The notes under the pieces: generated by a model
What the model saw: only the letters and a program-made list of their open reading frames with translations
The model's database searches: none
What the model was told of the DNA's origin: nothing
DNA from: Solirhodobacter olei
Lineage (GTDB): Bacteria > Pseudomonadota > Alphaproteobacteria > Rhodobacterales > Rhodobacteraceae
NCBI RefSeq assembly: GCF_004010155.1
Contig: NZ_RRYH01000031.1
Coordinates: 1 to 64,000 of the forward strand
DNA: 64,000 nt
Direction of reading: 5' to 3'
Shown: in pieces, positions 9,132 to 18,288 of the stretch
How the letters are laid out: every line of letters begins with the position of its first letter
How positions within the stretch are numbered: the stretch's first letter is position 1
Translations under genes and position numbers: made by a program

Positions 9132-10004
9132 ATGGAAATTGAGATGGACCGTCTTCTTCTCGGTGACAACCAGTTCTTCGGCATCAACCACATGTCGGAG
9201 GAAAGGGCCCGAACCCAAGCGATGCGCTTTCGCGATACGGCGGCGATCATGAAGGTGATCGATGCCGCCTATGACGAGGGTATACGCACCTTCATGTGCA
9301 CGACCCACGAGCGGGTCGCGGAAATCTGCGATACCGTTCGCTCAATGCCCGACCGATACGCTGGACTCCAGTTCTACCCGTGCATGCCCTACGCCCATAA
9401 ATACGCCAATGCCGTCACCGACCACGGCATGCTCGGCGCCGTGATGCAGTTCATGCCCGAAGGGGGAATGCTGAAGACCATGCTCTCGGGTGGGAAGGCG
9501 CTCGCGACCAAAGACGTTCAAGGGATCGCCAGGATTCTGATCGATGCTGAGATGAAGATGTTCGAGGGACTTAGTACGCCCGTCATCTTCATGCAGAACG
9601 TCTTCACCGATCTCCTGCTCGGGATGGGCTTCGCCGAGGCCTTCCGAATCTTTCATGACCACGTGATCGAGAAATACGATGCCGAGCCCGGCTACATCAC
9701 AATGAACATGCCAGCACTCTTCAAAGTACTGAGAGATCAGGGCATCGAGAACCCAATCATCTGCGCAAACATTAACAAGATCGGCTTTCGAATGTGCGGT
9801 GGACAAGAGGCCTACCTCGACACGCTTCGGGCCGGAGGCCTTCGCGCAATCGCGATGTCGGTCTATGCCTCTGGCGCGATCCCCGCCGATGAGGCAATCC
9901 AGTGGGTCTCAAACCTCCCTAATATACGGTCGATCGTGTTTGGTGCCTCGAGCCGCACGAATATCCGAAGTACCCGGGACCTTGTCGGGCGCTACATGAG
10001 CTAG
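9132..10004 (+). CDS. Uncharacterised probable TIM-barrel protein of the glycan cluster
   Basis: A 290 aa soluble protein without signal peptide. I do not recognise a characterised family. Alternation of short hydrophobic strands and amphipathic helices, an opening GDNQFFGINH, and a closing SIVFGASSRTNIRST block suggest a beta/alpha barrel. The closing block recalls the phosphate- or cofactor-binding end of aldo-keto reductases, but an AKR catalytic tetrad cannot be assigned. It is sandwiched between the Gfo/Idh gene (eight bases upstream) and the WecG-like gene (eight bases downstream), so it is almost certainly in the same operon and acts on the same sugar intermediate. ATG 9144 is an alternative start. 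Confidence 0.7.
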   Translation: MEIEMDRLLLGDNQFFGINHMSEERARTQAMRFRDTAAIMKVIDAAYDEGIRTFMCTTHERVAEICDTVRSMPDRYAGLQFYPCMPYAHKYANAVTDHGMLGAVMQFMPEGGMLKTMLSGGKALATKDVQGIARILIDAEMKMFEGLSTPVIFMQNVFTDLLLGMGFAEAFRIFHDHVIEKYDAEPGYITMNMPALFKVLRDQGIENPIICANINKIGFRMCGGQEAYLDTLRAGGLRAIAMSVYASGAIPADEAIQWVSNLPNIRSIVFGASSRTNIRSTRDLVGRYMS

Positions 10005-10012
10005 GTTTTGTC

Positions 10013-10819
10013 ATGATTGAGGAGGTCGAAACCGCACCGGCCACTCGAGCCGTTCACAGCAACCTGAGGAAGGTGAAGCTTCTGAACGTTTACGTCCATG
10101 ACGTGACGGTAGACGAGGTCGTGAACGGCTTTAGCGAGGGGATGTTGCTCACGCTTCACGTAGACATGATAATGAAACTTCAGCGGGACCGCGAGTTCTA
10201 CGACATCTTCGGCCAGTTCGACCTTATCACCTGTGACAGCCAAATCCTGTATTTCGCGACGAGGGTTCTCGGCACGCCTGTGCAGGAGCGGGTCTCCGGG
10301 TCCGACTATTTCCCGCGCTTCTACATGCACCACAAGGACAACCCCAATGTCACCATCTTCCTCTGTGGCGGTAAACCTGGGGTTGCCAAACTCGCTGCGG
10401 AAAACATCAATGCCAAGGTAGGGCGGAACATGGTCGTCGGCACATATGCCCCGGCCTTCGACTTCGACCAGAACCCGGCCGAGATCGAAAAGACGATCGG
10501 TGCCATCAACGCATCAGGCGCGACGGTACTCCTCGTCGGGCTCGGCGGAGGCCGACAGGAGAAGTTCCTCGTGCGCTATCGTGAACGATTTCCGCACGTC
10601 AAGCTGTTCCTTCCGTTGGGCGGCACTATCGATTACGAGGCCGGCGCGCTGAAGCGTCCACCTTCCTGGATCACCGAATGGGGGTTTGAATGGCTCTACC
10701 GTCTCGTCAAGGAACCCCGGCAGCGCTGGCAACGGTATGTCGTGCATGAGCCCCCGGTGCTGTGGCGGCTCGCTGCCCAATGGCTAGGGCTCTATCGGAA
10801 TCCATTCGAGGAAGGCTGA
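10013..10819 (+). CDS. WecG/TagA/CpsF-family glycosyltransferase (GT26)
   Basis: Predicted 268 aa glycosyltransferase that adds a second sugar (ManNAc or ManNAcA in WecG/TagA) to a lipid-linked first sugar. The early segment with the family Asp (FDLITCDSQILYFATRVLG, ~75-93), the LCGGKPGVA loop (~117) and the GLGGGRQEKFL motif (~179-189, the G-x-P-x-Q-E-like site) are all visible. The C-terminal RPPSWITEWGFEWLYRLVKEPRQRW is the typical membrane-association and acceptor region. It follows the uncharacterised barrel protein after eight bases. Together with the ExoY-like transferase at 12028 it could provide the first two steps of repeat-unit assembly. Confidence 0.88.
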   Translation: MIEEVETAPATRAVHSNLRKVKLLNVYVHDVTVDEVVNGFSEGMLLTLHVDMIMKLQRDREFYDIFGQFDLITCDSQILYFATRVLGTPVQERVSGSDYFPRFYMHHKDNPNVTIFLCGGKPGVAKLAAENINAKVGRNMVVGTYAPAFDFDQNPAEIEKTIGAINASGATVLLVGLGGGRQEKFLVRYRERFPHVKLFLPLGGTIDYEAGALKRPPSWITEWGFEWLYRLVKEPRQRWQRYVVHEPPVLWRLAAQWLGLYRNPFEEG

Positions 10820-12027
10820 TCGGGGGGGGCGTGAAGCCGATCCGTCGCGGCCTTGAACGTATCAGGTCAGGGCGCACTTACGCGAAGCAGAAAATTCCGG
10901 GCCTAACGGGTTCATCGCGCTTGGCCTCCTCCTAACCATCAGGGGGGTGCGCAGACTCAATAGGGACCTCCAGAAGCTTCGCTCCAGACTATGATGGCTT
11001 CGTTAGGGCCGCCGGCAGTTCCTAATCGTGGCCTCTTTGTGGGACGTAGTCTCCATGAGACTGATGGCTTCGTCCAACAATTCGTTGAACCTCTGCGGGT
11101 GGAGATCTTTCTCTAACTCGGATATTGGAAGGTCTGTCTCGCAGATCAGCACACGATGGTAGATGCCATCTTTGGTCTCGAGACTCGAATGGATACGGGT
11201 AATGTGCGACATGCCACGGTTCCTAGCTTCGCGCTAATCATAATGGGTTTTGCGGCTCCTGGGGACATTATTATGTTGGGCATTTGTCTCTTGCGGGCCT
11301 CCAACGATGACCAAGTCAAGCCTGTGAATGGCACAGTCGCCGCGGTAAGATCTCTGCTGCAACCGTCCGACGTAATCTCCCCAAAGCCGCCGTTTGAATA
11401 TTCTCAGACGGGAGCGCGGGGGCTAACTCCGACTACATCTATTTGGAGTTAGCACAGTCGTGGGACAAAGGCCTTATGCCCCGACCGGAGAGCGGCACAA
11501 GCAGGCCGGTGACGTGACTGAGGGTGATCGATGCCGCGACCCAGGATTTGAAGAGCTTGGGTCTCGGCATCACCGAGGGCGTGTGGAAGGCTGGCTGCGA
11601 CTGCGAGACGGTGGGAAGTATCTCCAGCCGACGCTGGAGGCTCCGGTCTATGGCCAGCGCCAGCCACGGGGGTGTCCGGAACTTTGTGTACCCGAGCCGG
11701 TCTCCGCGGTTTGGGATACTCAGGCGTCGAAGCGTTCGCAGAACGTTATGACGGATGGCCGTGGGCCATAACCAATCCCGGATGTCCTAGATGATCCATC
11801 TCGTTGTTGCGGATGGCGAGATAGATCGGCGCCGCGACCGCCTTGTGAGTTGAGAAGGAGCCACGCGTCTTAATGGCGCACACTCCCACCGTATCCGATT
11901 TTCCTCTATCGTGGCCTTCAGACTGGAGAAAGTAGGCTACTTCGACGCTGACATCGCAGCGCCCCATCATTTGCTCGCCGAGCCCTACCAAATTAGGTGC
12001 GGACTCGCGAGTTCTTTTGGACTTCCT
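10820..12027. other. 1.2 kb gap without a recognisable gene
   Basis: No frame here resembles a known protein; short open frames on both strands (for example 11003-11212 -, 11460-11771 +) show no family features. Structural elements seen are a perfect inverted repeat GCTAACTCC/GGAGTTAGC at 11422-11453 with a 14-base loop, a short palindrome AGTCTC-CAT-GAGACT at 11048-11062 and ACTCGCGAGT at 12003-12012. Base composition is lower in GC than the flanking genes, consistent with decayed inserted DNA. Confidence 0.4.
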
Positions 12028-12717
12028 TCAGTAACCGGTTCCACGCAGCACGACCCTAATGGTGGCCATTAGGATGCGTAGATCGAGACCAAACGATAAT
12101 TCTCGATCATAAGCGCTGTCGAACTCTGCCCGCAACGCGAAGGAACATTCGTTGCGATCGCTTATCTGCCAAGGCCCGGTTAGACCTGGGCGCAACGCAT
12201 AATACGCCTTGCCGGGATAGAGCGGGCTTTGCTTGGGCATTATTGGGCGCGGGCCGACAAGGCTCATGTCGCCCTTAAGCACGTTCCAAAGCTGCGGTAA
12301 TTCGTCGAGGGAGCTCTTGCGCAGGAAGTGTCCGACACGGGTAATCCGGGGATCACATTTCAGCTTTTGGCTGTGGTTCCATTCTGCTAGAGCCTCATGG
12401 CTGCTGGCTAGATGGGCAGACAGCCGCGCATCCGCGTCGTGAACCATGGATCTCAGCTTCCAGAAGCGAAACTCCCGACCTGCACGGCCGACCCGTAGCT
12501 GTGTATAGAAGGGAGAATGGCCATCGCACATCACGGCAAGTGCGAGGATCAGTATCATGGGAACGGCGATGGGCAGCATCGCCAGAACGAGTACGACATC
12601 TAGGGCGCGTTTTGCGCTGTTGCGATAAAGCCCCTGCCTCCTGGAGAGTTGGGGTAGAGCAGTCGGCAAGGTATGGGAAGCCAACAGAACTTCCCTGTCT
12701 CGATAGTGAGCTGTCAT
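12028..12717 (-). CDS. Initiating bacterial sugar transferase (ExoY/WcaJ-type phosphoglycosyltransferase)
   Basis: A 229 aa monotopic phosphoglycosyltransferase that loads a sugar-1-phosphate onto undecaprenyl phosphate at the inner membrane. It has the single N-terminal hydrophobic helix (VVLVLAMLPIAVPMILILAL, ~40-59) preceded by the KRALD motif, then FWKLRSM (~98), the catalytic-side DELPQLWNVLKGDMSLVGPRP block (~150-170) and LRPGLTGPWQ near 190. This short form without the WcaJ N-terminal domain is ExoY-like. It stands alone after a 1.2 kb gap, facing the rest of the cluster, and would initiate synthesis of the polymer the left-hand genes build. Confidence 0.9.
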   Translation of the reverse strand: MTAHYRDREVLLASHTLPTALPQLSRRQGLYRNSAKRALDVVLVLAMLPIAVPMILILALAVMCDGHSPFYTQLRVGRAGREFRFWKLRSMVHDADARLSAHLASSHEALAEWNHSQKLKCDPRITRVGHFLRKSSLDELPQLWNVLKGDMSLVGPRPIMPKQSPLYPGKAYYALRPGLTGPWQISDRNECSFALRAEFDSAYDRELSFGLDLRILMATIRVVLRGTGY

Positions 12718-13157
12718 TGCCAGAGCCTTTTTAGACCGAGATTACTGCACCCTCTGAGCCCTATCTCCCCCGATCTACCCTCTCCCAAATGTGGCGGCGA
12801 GTGCGCACAAATGGACATCTTTTTGACAATATTATAGCCGGACCCCGTCCGATTCGGGAACAGGGCCGGCGTTTAAGTTCTGTGGATAAACCATTGATAA
12901 GCTGGCAACAAACGAGGAAGTCGAAGCCCATTTGTGTCGAAAAGTAACTCAAAGTGGTTTCTTTTGGCTCATGTTGCGTTGACGGAAGGTTGTCTAGCCC
13001 GCGACGGCCATGCGTGCGGGAGCCACAAGGGCGGAAGCCATCAGACACCGCAAAGACTTCCCGCCGGCGCCAACCCTCCATTGACCTCGCGTTCGGATCA
13101 CTACAGAAGAAGGTCTGTGCTGCGATCCCCCCGCCCTTCTGGAGACGCCGATAGCTC
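12718..13157. other. Intergenic region between divergent genes
   Basis: 440 bases between the divergently oriented sugar-transferase and PAP2 genes; promoters for both must lie here. No operator, RNA or coding signal could be singled out. The open frames crossing it have no family resemblance. Confidence 0.4.
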
Positions 13158-13781
13158 ATGACGCGCCTTCGACTGTTTCTCGGGTGCCTCGGACTTGTCG
13201 GAGCAATCGTGGTCTCCATCCTTTGGATCGACCGGCCGCTTGCGCGGGCCTTGGCGGTATTCCGCCTTGGGCATGAAGTCTTTACCAACTCGACGGTCAC
13301 CCAGCCGGTGATGTTAGGGCTAGCCTATGTCGGGCTGGCGCTCGGCCTTGGCTTTTTGGCCACTGGGCGGCGGCTGCCGCGTTGGGTCGAGGCGGCGATG
13401 CTCGCGGGCATTGCGCTGCTCGCCGGGCTCTGGCTCACACATGAGGTTCTGAAGCCGATCTTCGGACGGACACTCCCGAGCTATTACCTGCGGACCGGGC
13501 GCCATGGCTTCCACTGGTTTCAAGGCTCCGCGCGCGGTGCGTTCCCCTCGGGGCATTCGGTGCAAGCCTCGGCTATGCTTGCGGTGCTCTGGGTTTACTA
13601 CCCGCGCTGGCGCTGGCTCTGCGTCGTCGCCATGGCCCTGCTGGCCGTGGCGCTGATGCTGGGCCAGTGGCACTACCTCAGCGATATCATGGCGGGGACC
13701 GGCGTGGGGATAGCAGCCGCCTCTGCCGCGATCGGCCTCTGGCACGCGGCCCGCCGGCGCTGGCGGTTCCTTGGCGATTAA
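13158..13781 (+). CDS. PAP2-family membrane phosphatase
   Basis: Integral membrane phosphatase of 207 aa with five or six hydrophobic helices. The three catalytic motifs of the PAP2 superfamily are recognisable: KPIFGRTLPS (motif 1, ~103), the PSGH block in AFPSGHSVQA (~131) and WHYLSDIMAG with the catalytic His and Asp (~173). Such enzymes dephosphorylate undecaprenyl pyrophosphate, lipid A or phosphatidate on the periplasmic side of the membrane. Position next to the sugar-transferase gene would fit carrier-lipid recycling, but LpxE-like action is equally possible. It ends eleven bases before the convergent YeeE-type gene. Confidence 0.85.
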   Translation: MTRLRLFLGCLGLVGAIVVSILWIDRPLARALAVFRLGHEVFTNSTVTQPVMLGLAYVGLALGLGFLATGRRLPRWVEAAMLAGIALLAGLWLTHEVLKPIFGRTLPSYYLRTGRHGFHWFQGSARGAFPSGHSVQASAMLAVLWVYYPRWRWLCVVAMALLAVALMLGQWHYLSDIMAGTGVGIAAASAAIGLWHAARRRWRFLGD

Positions 13782-13792
13782 GCGCGAGGGTC

Positions 13793-14224
13793 TCAGGCCA
13801 GGAGCATCGCTCGGCGTCGGCGCTGAAGGAACCCGTGCAGGATCATCCCTACCACCATGGCTGCGGTGAAGATCCAGCCGCCCACCCCACTCCAGCCTAG
13901 CGAGGCGAGCGCGGGGCCGGGGCAGAAGCCCGCCAGAGCCCAGCCCGCACCGAATAAGACCGACCCGGCAAGGAGCCGCGTGTCGATCACCTGCTCCGGC
14001 ATCCCTGGGATCGGTTCGCCCACCACCGAGACACGCCGACGGACGGCGATGCGCCAGGCGAAGACCATTGGCAGGATTGCTCCACCGAGGACGAATATCA
14101 GGCTCGGGTCCCAGTGGCCGGCCACGTCGAGGAAGCCCTGCACCCTTGCGGTATCGGTCATGCCGGACACGAGGAGGCCGAGGCCGAAGAGGCTGCCGGC
14201 GAGGGCAGAGAACAGAAGGCGCAT
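13793..14224 (-). CDS. YeeE/YedE-family membrane protein, second half
   Basis: A 143 aa integral membrane protein with four hydrophobic helices, the second partner of a split YeeE/YedE (DUF6691-like) pair. The GLLVSGMTDTARVQGFLD segment and GAGWALAGFCPGPAL carry the motif with a central cysteine found in thiosulfate/sulfur-transporting YeeE proteins. Its ATG overlaps the stop of the upstream gene (TGATG at 14222-14226), so the pair is translationally coupled and presumably forms one transporter. Likely role: movement of thiosulfate or another sulfur compound across the inner membrane. Confidence 0.82.
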   Translation of the reverse strand: MRLLFSALAGSLFGLGLLVSGMTDTARVQGFLDVAGHWDPSLIFVLGGAILPMVFAWRIAVRRRVSVVGEPIPGMPEQVIDTRLLAGSVLFGAGWALAGFCPGPALASLGWSGVGGWIFTAAMVVGMILHGFLQRRRRAMLLA

Positions 14225-14664
14225 CAGATTACTCCCAGCAGGCGGTGGGCGAGGTAGAAGGTGACGATCCCGGCGCCGACATAGACGGCCGAGGCTGCGA
14301 TACTACGGATCGAGAAGCGCGACATGCCGCAGACGCCGTGGCCCGAGGTGCAGCCGTTGGCAAGTCGCGTGCCTAGGCCGACGAGCAGACCCGCCACCAC
14401 CAGGAGCGGCAGGTCATGCGAGATATGGGTCGAAGGCGCGCCTCTGGCGAGCACGATCAGCGCGGGCACGCCGATCAGCCCGCCGAGGAAGGCCAGCCGC
14501 TCGCCGAGGTTACCGTGGCCGGTCCCATCCACCACGCCGCCCAGTAGGCCGCTCGCGCCAAGGATACGGCCATTGGCGAGCAACAGCAGCGCGGCGGCGA
14601 AACCGATCATAAGCCCGCCGGCGAGGCCGAAAATCCAATCCTGCGGTAGTCCAGAGGCGATCAT
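14224..14664 (-). CDS. YeeE/YedE-family membrane protein, first half
   Basis: A 146 aa membrane protein pairing with the gene at 13793. The ATG at 14664 is preferred because GGAAGGGCAGG lies just upstream and the hydrophobic domain starts soon after; the frame extends to 14703. The conserved NGCTSGHGVCGMSR motif (~residues 105-118), with two cysteines, is the hallmark of this family and lines the substrate path in the YeeE structure. Upstream, near 14700-14760, are ATTC...GAAT half-sites and ATTAATGCAT sequences that could be targets of a sulfide-responsive ArsR-type repressor, but no such regulator gene lies in the window. Confidence 0.85.
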   Translation of the reverse strand: MIASGLPQDWIFGLAGGLMIGFAAALLLLANGRILGASGLLGGVVDGTGHGNLGERLAFLGGLIGVPALIVLARGAPSTHISHDLPLLVVAGLLVGLGTRLANGCTSGHGVCGMSRFSIRSIAASAVYVGAGIVTFYLAHRLLGVI

Positions 14665-14995
14665 GGCCTGCCCTTCCCCTTCGCGGCGCGGTAACGACGC
14701 CATTCATTTCCACTGCGGAATGTATGCCTTCCAGCTAACACATTACAATTAATGCATAAAAATAAGGACCGTGTTCGCGCCCCTTAACGGCCGGAGGAAC
14801 ATGAGTCCCGTCTCGCCCCGCAAGGCGGAACGATTGGCCAAGCCCTCTGCCCACGGGCAATTGATCGGACTGGGCGGCGGTGGGCTGCCGAAAGCGCCGT
14901 TCCCGGATTGCCCGTTCCTAACGACGTGCTAGGCTGGCCTCGGAATTCGTGCTGCGATGCGGCGCAGCGGCAAATCCTGCGGGTGATCGGGCGAC

Positions 14996-16003
14996 ATGAG
15001 GCGTGAGGGTTATTCCCGTAGAGAGCTGGGATGGATCGCGGCGCAGACAGCAGGCCTGTCTCTCTTGGCTCGGCCGAGCCTTGCTGCGACGAAGCCCATG
15101 AAAGAAACTGCCATGACGCCGCGCAGGGAACCGCTGGCAGAGATGAGAGCTTACCTCTACCCATTCGCGACAGCGCCGTTCCCCTATGACGGTACGATCC
15201 CGACCACAGGCGATCCGTTCCTCGACGTAACCACCCCGGACGGGCGGAGGGGTCACACATCACCCCGTGGCGGGGTCTATTATCAGGACCCTACCTATTC
15301 CGATGACCGGGTGCTGGTGGCGCTTCCGGCTGGGTTCGACATCGCCAAGCCCGGCGCTATCGTGGTGTTTTTCCACGGAAACCAGACAATTTTGGAACGC
15401 GATGTGGTGGGTCATGAACACTTGCTGGAGCAAGTTCAGAACTCCACCATGAATGCGGCCCTGCTGGCGCCCCAGTTCGCGGTGGATGCGCTGGACTCGA
15501 GCGCGGGGAAGTTCTGGCAGCCCTGGGCCTTTCTCGGCTTCATGGCTGAGGCGGCGCGGGTGCTGTCGGTGGTCTGGGATGATCCCGCATCGCGCCGGGT
15601 CTTCTCTCGGATGCCTATCATCCTCATCGCCTACAGCGGAGGCTACAACCCTGCGATCTATGCCGCGACGCTCGGCGGCGTTGGCCAGAGACCGATCGGG
15701 ATGGTCATGCTCGATGCACTCTATGGCGAGGAAGACCGTTTTGTGGACTGGGTTCGCGACCACAAGAGAGCCTTCTTTCTTTCGACTTATACCGCCCCGG
15801 CGGAGGCTTCGAACGAGGAGGTGCGGCAACGGCTGGAGGCGCGGCACATCCGCTGCGAGACTCGGATGCCGGAGCTGCTGACCCCAGGCGAGGTGGCCTT
15901 CGTCCCGACCCCGGGCCTCGACCACGCGGAATACATGACCCGTGCCTGGGTGAAGGATCCGGTGACATGGATTCTAGATCGGGTGCCCGGATTCGAGCGC
16001 TGA
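14996..16003 (+). CDS. Probable Tat-exported alpha/beta-hydrolase-fold protein
   Basis: A 335 aa protein with a twin-arginine-like leader: SRREL at ~8, a hydrophobic core and ARPSLA cleavage region near 30. The mature part has hydrolase-fold features: the oxyanion strand VVFFHGN (~124), a nucleophile elbow AYSGGY (~208, Ser in A-Y-S-G-G rather than the classical GxSxG) and a late His in GLDHAEY (~309). This suggests a periplasmic esterase or lipase-like enzyme, yet I do not recognise a named family. It is divergent from the YeeE pair and precedes the sugar kinase by 250 bases. Export assignment rests on the leader only. Confidence 0.6.
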   Translation: MRREGYSRRELGWIAAQTAGLSLLARPSLAATKPMKETAMTPRREPLAEMRAYLYPFATAPFPYDGTIPTTGDPFLDVTTPDGRRGHTSPRGGVYYQDPTYSDDRVLVALPAGFDIAKPGAIVVFFHGNQTILERDVVGHEHLLEQVQNSTMNAALLAPQFAVDALDSSAGKFWQPWAFLGFMAEAARVLSVVWDDPASRRVFSRMPIILIAYSGGYNPAIYAATLGGVGQRPIGMVMLDALYGEEDRFVDWVRDHKRAFFLSTYTAPAEASNEEVRQRLEARHIRCETRMPELLTPGEVAFVPTPGLDHAEYMTRAWVKDPVTWILDRVPGFER

Positions 16004-16103
16004 GACCGTCGTTGACAAGTGGTGAGCGGGCCGTGCCGAGGGGGTCGCTCGCGGCAATAAAATGGGGCGCAAGGCCTGGCAGGAGAGGAACAAAACTGAA
16101 ACC

Positions 16104-16122
16104 GCAAGAGCATTGCTCTTGC
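16104..16122. repeat. Perfect inverted repeat upstream of the sugar kinase gene
   Basis: GCAAGAGC-ATT-GCTCTTGC, an 8-3-8 palindrome about 130 bases upstream of the FGGY kinase start. It could be an operator or a hairpin after the hydrolase gene; no T-run follows. Confidence 0.45.
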
Positions 16123-16252
16123 ACCGTATCGTATAGATGCCAGCGAAGGCCGTGCCCGGGGCGGCTTCGGACTTCCATCGCCGGACAATCTCTGTTGGTA
16201 TCCGGTCGCGGGTTGCGGGCCGGAGGACCGCACGAGGGGGGAGCCAGCAAAG

Positions 16253-17887
16253 ATGAGCCCATCCGAGGCCAGGGTGATGGAGCGCGCGTGCTGCCTGATC
16301 GGGGTCGATATCGGCACTGGTAGCGCACGGGCCGGGGTCTTCGGCTCAGATGGTACAATGCGGGCGAGCGCGAAGCACGACATCACCGTTCACCACGGCC
16401 CCGGCGCGATGGCTGAGCAATCAAGCCGGGAGATCTGGGACGCCGTCTGCCGTGCCGTCCGCGCCGCCGTGGCCGAGGCTGGGGTCGCCCCTGCGCAGGT
16501 CATGGGCATTGGCTTTGATGCGACCTGCTCGCTGGTGGTGCTCGGCCCCGGGGGAGCGCCGATGCCGGTCGGACTTTCGGAGAATCCCGAGCGCGACATC
16601 ATCCTCTGGATGGATCACCGCGCCGTCGACCAGGCGGAACGCATCAACGCTGGCCGACATGAGGTGCTCGACTATGTTGGCGGAACGATCTCACCCGAGA
16701 TGGAGACGCCGAAGCTCCTCTGGCTGAAGGAGAACCGACCGCAAGTGTTCGATGCGGCCTGGCAGTTCTTCGATCTCGCAGATTTCCTGAGCTGGAAAGC
16801 GACGGGGGACCTGAGCCGCTCTACCTGCACACTAACCTGCAAATGGACCTATCTTGGGCATGAGCGGCGCTGGGATGAGGGATATTTCCGGGCCATTGGC
16901 CTTGGGCAGCTCGCCGACGAGGGCTTTGTGCGCATCGGCCAGCGCGTCGTCGACCCCGGCACGCCGCTTGGCGACGGGCTGACCGCCAAGGCGGCGGCGG
17001 AGCTGGGGTTGACCGCCGGCACGCCTGTCGGGTCAGGGATGATCGACGCCCACGCTGGCGGCATCGGTACTGTCGGGGCGGCGGGCGATCCGGCGGCTGC
17101 GATGGGATATGTCTTCGGCACCTCCTCCTGTACGATGACGACGGTGGCGGAGCCGGTCTTCGTGCCCGGCGTCTGGGGGCCCTATTTTTCGGCCATGGTG
17201 CCGGGGGCCTGGCTGATTGAGGGCGGGCAATCCGCCGCGGGCGCCGCGATAGAGCGGCTGATCACGTCCCATCCGGCCGCGCCGCAGGCCGCGCGGGAGG
17301 CGGGTGAGCTCGGCCGCTCGCTGCCCGAGCATCTGGCCGCACTGGCGGCCGAGGCCGCGCCTGGCCTGTCGGAGACAGCGGAGCTGACGCGCGGGCTGCA
17401 CGTTGTGCCGGAGTTTCTTGGCAACCGCGCGCCTTTCGCCGATCCTCATGCCCGGGCGTTGATCGCGGGGCTAGGAATGGAGCAGGGCACAGGCGCGCTG
17501 GTTGCGCTTTATCTCGCAGGGATCTGCGGTATTGGCTATGGGCTACGCCAGATCTTGAACGCGCAGGCGGCGGCCGGCGCGGCGGTGGGCCAGGTGGTGA
17601 TAAGCGGCGGCGCGGGCCGCTCCGATCTGGTGCGCCAGCTTCTGGCCGATGCCGGAGGGGTGGAGGTTCTCTCCACCCGCTGCGAGGAGCCTGTACTCCT
17701 GGGCGCGGCGATGCTGGGGGGCGTGGCCTCCGGCTGTTTCGCGAACCTGCGGGCTGCGATGGCGGCGATGTCGCAGGTCGGGCGGAGCTATGCGCCCGCC
17801 GGCGGCGCCATCGCGGCGCACCATGCCGCCCGGTTCCGGATCTTCGAAAGGTTGCAGGCCGCGGCGCGCGGCATCCACGGCGAATAG
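16253..17887 (+). CDS. FGGY-family pentulose kinase (ribulokinase-like)
   Basis: ATP-dependent kinase of 544 aa, length and sequence matching the FGGY pentulose (D-ribulose/L-ribulose) kinases. The N-terminal phosphate-1 loop reads LIGVDIGTGSARAGVF (~14-29); the sugar-binding block MDHRAVDQAE lies near 121; GSGMIDAHAGGIGTVGA (~261) and the C-terminal VISGGAGRSDLVRQLLAD (~450) are the second substrate Asp and the adenosine-binding motif. GGGGGAG nine bases upstream supports ATG 16253. No pentose isomerase, epimerase or transporter lies beside it, so its pathway cannot be read from context. Confidence 0.88.
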   Translation: MSPSEARVMERACCLIGVDIGTGSARAGVFGSDGTMRASAKHDITVHHGPGAMAEQSSREIWDAVCRAVRAAVAEAGVAPAQVMGIGFDATCSLVVLGPGGAPMPVGLSENPERDIILWMDHRAVDQAERINAGRHEVLDYVGGTISPEMETPKLLWLKENRPQVFDAAWQFFDLADFLSWKATGDLSRSTCTLTCKWTYLGHERRWDEGYFRAIGLGQLADEGFVRIGQRVVDPGTPLGDGLTAKAAAELGLTAGTPVGSGMIDAHAGGIGTVGAAGDPAAAMGYVFGTSSCTMTTVAEPVFVPGVWGPYFSAMVPGAWLIEGGQSAAGAAIERLITSHPAAPQAAREAGELGRSLPEHLAALAAEAAPGLSETAELTRGLHVVPEFLGNRAPFADPHARALIAGLGMEQGTGALVALYLAGICGIGYGLRQILNAQAAAGAAVGQVVISGGAGRSDLVRQLLADAGGVEVLSTRCEEPVLLGAAMLGGVASGCFANLRAAMAAMSQVGRSYAPAGGAIAAHHAARFRIFERLQAAARGIHGE

Positions 17888-18288
17888 CCGCACAGGGCGC
17901 ACGGGGCTTTTCGGCGTTGGCGACTCAGGCTAGCGTCAGCTTCGTTACTTACGATGCACAAACTGCCTAATGGATGCGCAGCCCTGCTCGTTTCCGCGCC
18001 AGCGGGCGGACGGGGGATGTGGAGGCGTGTGAACAGAGATCACGCGTTCCGGCATGGGCGTGAGACGCACCACAAGCCGCTTTCACCCCTGCTTTTTCTG
18101 CATTTGCAAAGGGCCGGGACGCGTCGTGCTGCCTCTCGAGCGGGCCTGTGCGGCGGAAGTTGACTCACCGCCTTTACACGGATTTTTGAATGCCTTATCG
18201 GGTGCCGCGACAAGTCGTACCCTTGGCTCTGGCAGCCGCTCGGGGCTTATAGGGCACAAAATTTCTATGGGACGTGAAGGAGATGCGC
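17888..18288 (+). other. Upstream region of the cyo operon
   Basis: 400 bases between the sugar kinase and cyoA. The ribosome-binding site GAAGGAG is at 18276-18282. A TTGACT hexamer near 18161 could be a -35 element, but no clear -10 partner or operator was found. Confidence 0.35.

Noticed and set aside
14702-14760. SqrR/BigR-like operator upstream of the YeeE pair
   Set aside because: ATTC and GAAT half-sites are present, but the spacing does not fit the known ATTC-N8-GAAT form and no regulator gene is near.
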